The notes beneath the pieces were generated by a model. It was not told the DNA's origin. It did no database searches and saw only the letters and a program-made list of their open reading frames with translations. Below are positions 6,569 to 7,970 of a stretch of 7,970 nucleotides of DNA, piece after piece; positions within the stretch are counted from its first letter, which is position 1, and each line of letters starts with the position of its first letter. Position numbers and translations under genes: made by a program. Origin of the DNA: Arenicellales bacterium. GTDB taxonomy: Bacteria; Pseudomonadota; Gammaproteobacteria; Arenicellales; UBA868. The stretch lies in the NCBI GenBank assembly GCA_028825345.1, contig JAPKAJ010000104.1, forward strand, positions 1 through 7,970, read 5' to 3'.

Positions 6569-6588
6569 GTGAGGCGGTTGGGATGAAT
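6569..6588. repeat. 20-bp direct repeat, copy 1 (after the DUF1272 gene)
   Basis: GTGAGGCGGTTGGGATGAAT matches positions 6795-6814 with one mismatch. On the minus strand it begins 7 nt after the stop codon of the DUF1272 gene. The second copy begins 6 nt after the stop of the Nif11 leader gene, so both copies hold the same position relative to a gene end. Confidence 0.75.
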
Positions 6589-6595
6589 AAAAGGG

Positions 6596-6775
6596 TTAAG
6601 AATTCCCTTTGCGCTTTGGCCGTGTCACCAATTCACCAGCACAGTTTTTACATTGAAGATTGTGTTCGTTTGCACACGTTACGCAGTAAGTGCATTCATA
6701 AGAACAAATCATTGCGTCAGAATCTTCTTTGAGTGTGGTGTCGCAAACCAAACATTGTGTTTTCATTTCCAACAT
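6596..6775 (-). CDS. DUF1272-family small cysteine-rich protein
   Basis: A 59-aa protein that matches the DUF1272 pattern from end to end: an MLEM start, then C8-x2-C11, ICSYECTYCVTC with C24, C28, C31 and C34, C42-x2-C45, and a GELVTRPKRK ending. The eight cysteines suggest two zinc-ribbon-like metal sites; the family's function is unknown to me. Start choice rests on the conserved MLEM and on TAGGAA 6 nt upstream; M4 is an alternative. It lies 45 nt after the interrupted Nif11 leader gene on the same strand and may share its transcript. Homologues are usually stand-alone genes, so its place among leader peptides need not be functional. A 20-bp repeat flanks it on both sides. Confidence 0.85.
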   Translation of the reverse strand: MLEMKTQCLVCDTTLKEDSDAMICSYECTYCVTCANEHNLQCKNCAGELVTRPKRKGNS

Positions 6776-6794
6776 AGCAATTTCCTAAATTTTA

Positions 6795-6814
6795 GTGAAG
6801 CGGTTGGGATGAAT
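6795..6814. repeat. 20-bp direct repeat, copy 2 (after the Nif11 leader gene)
   Basis: GTGAAGCGGTTGGGATGAAT differs from positions 6569-6588 at one base. The two copies are 226 bp apart and bracket the DUF1272 gene. A direct repeat around a single gene suggests duplication or cassette-like insertion by recombination. Confidence 0.75.
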
Positions 6815-6820
6815 GGGGAG

Positions 6821-7084
6821 TTAACAACCGCCGCTGCTGCCCCTGCCACCACCACTAATCATCTCCAACTCAAAGTCTGTAAGGTCACCATCTTGTCCAA
6901 GAAAGTCTGCGTGTTCGTAGACTTCTTCTGAGGTAATGGTGTAGCCATGAGTTTTGGCTAATGTGGCAATACCGTCACCAAGGCCCGCACCATTAGCAGT
7001 GGCGGTATTCACTATTGAGATAACCTGTTCTTAAAGATCATTATCTTCTAAGACTGCTGTACGGAAGTTCTCAAAATCTGACAT
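6821..7084 (-). pseudogene. Nif11-type leader peptide interrupted by a stop codon
   Basis: Read from the ATG at 7084, the frame gives MSDFENFRTAVLEDNDL, then TAA at 7031-7033, then continues in frame for 69 more codons to a TAA at 6821. The continued part (EQVISIVNTATANGAG to DFELEMISGG) aligns without gaps to the leader of the next gene upstream, where the stop position is a Gln CAA codon. One C-to-T change therefore explains the interruption. The family is the Nif11-like leader of RiPP precursors, with a Gly-Gly cleavage motif. The putative core after GG is only GRGSSGGC. Translation could restart at the GTG at 7012, giving 63 aa that keep the second half of the leader and the core, but no clear ribosome site supports this. 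The ATG lies 7 nt after the previous gene, so the pair is probably one transcript. Classed as a pseudogene; a sequencing error or suppression is the alternative. Confidence 0.75.
6848..6877. repeat. 30-bp identical leader block, copy 1
   Basis: These 30 bases are identical to 7419-7448. On the minus strand they encode DFELEMISGG, the end of the Nif11-type leader including the Gly-Gly motif. Flanking leader sequence is clearly more diverged, and homology stops right after the glycine codons. Confidence 0.85.
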
Positions 7085-7091
7085 GGTGTAT

Positions 7092-7655
7092 CTAGTAATT
7101 AGCGGCTTTAGGGAGGCCTTCTAACATGGCTATCCGGTTAGATAGATTGTTAATCTCTTGTTGTTGTTCTTTAACTGCCTCTATTAATACAGCGGTGAGT
7201 TTCTGATAGACAATGCTTTTATAGCCTTTGTTATCGGTTTTAACTAACTCTGGTATGACTTTTTCCAGTTCTTGGGCAATAAGGCCGATATCAGGCTCAT
7301 TGTTATCTTTCCAGCGGTAAGACTTACCTTGTAACTTACCTAGGGTAGATAAGGCAGATTTAAGGGGTTTGATGTCCTTTTTAAGGCGGAGGTCGCTGGC
7401 ACAACTCACTCGACTCTTACCACCACTAATCATCTCCAACTCAAAGTCCGTTAGATCGCCATCTCGTCCTAGAAAATCCGCGTGTTGGATGACATCATCT
7501 TCGGTGATGGTGTAACCGTGATTCTTGGCCAGCATCACAATGTTCTCATCGAGGCCAGCACCATTGGCAATAGCGGTATTGACGATAGATATCACCTGTT
7601 CTTGTAAGTCTTCGTCTTCTAATACGGCATCACGGAATGATTGAAAGTCGCTCAT
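7092..7655 (-). CDS. Nif11-type leader fused to Peptidase S74 chaperone domain
   Basis: A 187-aa chimera. Residues 1-79 are a Nif11-like RiPP leader (MSDFQSFRDAVLEDEDL to DLTDFELEMISGG, ending G78-G79). After seven residues (KSRVSCA) comes a Peptidase S74 domain, the intramolecular chaperone of phage tail spikes and endosialidases: SDLRLKKDI at 87-95 with the Ser-Lys pair S87 and K92, W115, GLIAQELEKVIPELV at 124-138, then a helix at about 150-178 (YQKLTAVLIEAVKEQQQEI) suited to a trimeric coiled coil. Such domains cleave themselves just before the serine once trimerised. Usually they follow a large fibre protein; here only a leader and a few residues precede. The start is firm: AAGGAGA lies 6 nt before the ATG. 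Either the leader guides export of the S74 domain, or the S74 part replaces a RiPP core. I know no established function for this pairing. Confidence 0.88.
   Translation of the reverse strand: MSDFQSFRDAVLEDEDLQEQVISIVNTAIANGAGLDENIVMLAKNHGYTITEDDVIQHADFLGRDGDLTDFELEMISGGKSRVSCASDLRLKKDIKPLKSALSTLGKLQGKSYRWKDNNEPDIGLIAQELEKVIPELVKTDNKGYKSIVYQKLTAVLIEAVKEQQQEINNLSNRIAMLEGLPKAANY
7419..7448. repeat. 30-bp identical leader block, copy 2
   Basis: Identical to 6848-6877 over all 30 bases, and encodes the same DFELEMISGG leader end. In this copy the sequence after the glycine codons leads into KSRVSCA and the S74 domain instead of the short Gly/Ser/Cys core. Confidence 0.85.
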
Positions 7656-7660
7656 GGAAT

Positions 7661-7667
7661 TCTCCTT
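7661..7667 (-). promoter_or_regulatory. Strong Shine-Dalgarno site next to a hairpin
   Basis: Minus-strand AAGGAGA precedes the ATG at 7655 by about 5-6 nt and decides the start. The hairpin TTGGGT-CATA-ACCCAA (7666-7681) directly abuts it and shares its first two A, so stem formation could affect ribosome access. Confidence 0.7.
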
Positions 7668-7681
7668 GGGTTATGACCCAA
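7666..7681 (-). promoter_or_regulatory. 5' leader hairpin abutting the ribosome site
   Basis: TTGGGT and ACCCAA pair perfectly around a 4-nt loop, in the predicted 5' untranslated region of the Nif11-S74 gene. It may modulate translation or mRNA stability, or be an operator overlapping the transcription start. The pairing is seen; the role is inference. Confidence 0.35.
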
Positions 7682-7709
7682 GAATACCCCTGTCAGGGGG
7701 ATGGCTCAA
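7681..7709 (-). promoter_or_regulatory. Candidate promoter of the Nif11-S74 gene with palindromic spacer
   Basis: On the minus strand TTGAGC (7704-7709), a 17-bp spacer and TATTCT (7681-7686) give 4/6 matches at both sigma-70 boxes with ideal spacing. The spacer contains the palindrome CCCCTGACAGGGG (7687-7699), placed where a repressor could block RNA polymerase. Transcription would begin near 7674. Confidence 0.4.
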
Positions 7710-7716
7710 CTTAGAA

Positions 7717-7733
7717 ATGTGATGGGGTCACAT
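7717..7733. promoter_or_regulatory. Palindrome ATGTGA-N5-TCACAT, CRP-like but one base short
   Basis: ATGTGATGGGGTCACAT has perfect 6-bp arms with the TGTGA/TCACA half-sites of CRP-type regulators, but a spacer of 5 instead of 6. It is centred about 51 bp upstream of the predicted transcription start of the Nif11-S74 gene. It could be a site for a related regulator or a small hairpin in the untranslated region. Confidence 0.3.
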
Positions 7734-7740
7734 AAAGAAA

Positions 7741-7760
7741 AGCCCCGTATGAGCGGGGCT
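7741..7760 (-). terminator. Intrinsic terminator after the 51-aa leader peptide gene
   Basis: AGCCCCG-TATGAG-CGGGGCT forms a 7-bp GC-rich stem. On the minus strand it is followed by TTTCTTTATG and lies about 40 nt after the stop of the gene at 7802-7957. On the plus strand it is followed by ATATTTTTG, so it could work in both directions. Confidence 0.7.
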
Positions 7761-7801
7761 ATATTTTTGTACGCTTTGGTTGCGCTACATGGTGTCTGGG
7801 T

Positions 7802-7957
7802 TTAGCCCTTCATGCCTAAAATCGTATTTATGATGATCATATTTTTGGAGAAATGTTCGGCGCCTCTAGGGGTTGACCCTATTCTTAACCCCCCGGATAC
7901 GGTGTCCAACTCCTCTTCACTTAACTCCACGCTCTGCGGTAATTCCCGTTCGGTCAT
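7802..7957 (-). CDS. Short double-glycine leader peptide, putative RiPP or bacteriocin precursor
   Basis: A 51-aa open frame near the window edge. The N-terminal MTERELPQSVELSEEELDTV ends in SGG (residues 21-23), the acidic, regularly spaced pattern (ELSEEELDTVSGG) of double-glycine leaders cut by C39 peptidase domains of ABC exporters. The remaining 28 residues would be the mature peptide. They start LRIGSTPRGAEHF, contain a hydrophobic stretch (MIIINTILG, 40-48) and lack cysteine, so a lanthionine- or disulfide-type product is unlikely. The leader differs in sequence from the Nif11-type leaders downstream. No clear Shine-Dalgarno sequence precedes the ATG at 7957, and only 13 nt of upstream sequence are visible. 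A terminator at 7741-7760 follows. Assignment rests on the leader motif, size and neighbourhood; I do not recognise the core. Confidence 0.62.
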   Translation of the reverse strand: MTERELPQSVELSEEELDTVSGGLRIGSTPRGAEHFSKNMIIINTILGMKG

Positions 7958-7970
7958 CTGTTTTTGCTTA

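Noticed and set aside
6569..6814. Integron gene cassettes with attC sites
   Set aside because: The repeats follow stop codons, but GTTGGGA does not fit the GTTRRRY core, I see no paired attC arms, and no integrase is in view.
6821..7012. Treating the 63-aa frame from GTG 7012 as a complete Nif11 gene
   Set aside because: The homologous leader extends upstream in the same frame to the ATG at 7084, interrupted by one TAA, so the longer interrupted gene explains the sequence better.
7092..7418. Prophage tail-fibre gene
   Set aside because: The S74 domain is phage-like, but it follows an intact leader with its own ribosome site, and no other phage gene is present.
7717..7733. Canonical CRP binding site
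   Set aside because: The half-sites match, but the spacer is 5 bp instead of 6, and the distance to the predicted transcription start is not a typical class I or II position.

Overview
The window has two parts. Positions 1 to about 5,880 are of moderate GC with dense, standard bacterial coding. They hold a plus-strand three-gene redox/one-carbon operon (419-3711) and a convergent minus-strand thiamine-diphosphate enzyme (3998-5671). Positions from about 5,880 to the end look more AT-rich. They hold only short minus-strand genes: a secreted four-cysteine protein, a DUF1272 protein, a nonsense-interrupted Nif11-type leader peptide, a Nif11 leader fused to a Peptidase S74 chaperone domain, and at the right edge a 51-residue double-glycine leader peptide. 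The style suggests a Gram-negative, probably proteobacterial (perhaps marine gammaproteobacterial) chromosome, with the right part an accessory region. This taxonomic guess is inference only.

The operon encodes (i) a plant-type [2Fe-2S] ferredoxin fused to two [4Fe-4S] sites and an MvhD/FrhD-type iron-sulfur domain, (ii) a MetV-like protein (the cysteine-rich 'MTHFR C-terminal' domain) fused to a C-terminal Rieske [2Fe-2S] domain, and (iii) a MetF-type methylenetetrahydrofolate reductase. MetF would catalyse interconversion of 5-methyl-THF and 5,10-methylene-THF, and the two iron-sulfur proteins would carry its electrons. MetF-MetV partnerships are known from acetogens. A Rieske domain on MetV and a ferredoxin fused to MvhD, with no HdrABC nearby, suggest an unusual electron-transfer version, possibly oxidising methyl-THF derived from demethylation. 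A perfect 17-bp palindrome at 268-284 lies upstream and is a possible operator.

The 557-aa TPP enzyme is of the acetolactate synthase/decarboxylase superfamily. It converges on the operon, so it is not co-transcribed with it, and its substrate cannot be read from the sequence.

The right part resembles a RiPP/leader-peptide locus without its maturation genes in view. Two tandem Nif11-type leaders share a 30-bp identical block that ends in the Gly-Gly codons and then diverge completely. One continues into a Ser-Lys self-cleaving S74 domain. The other ends after a few Gly/Ser/Cys residues and carries an ochre stop at codon 18. A third, unrelated short GG leader peptide precedes them. Two GC-rich hairpin terminators (5880-5910, 7741-7760), several strong Shine-Dalgarno sites and a palindrome-rich promoter region (7681-7733) organise this part.
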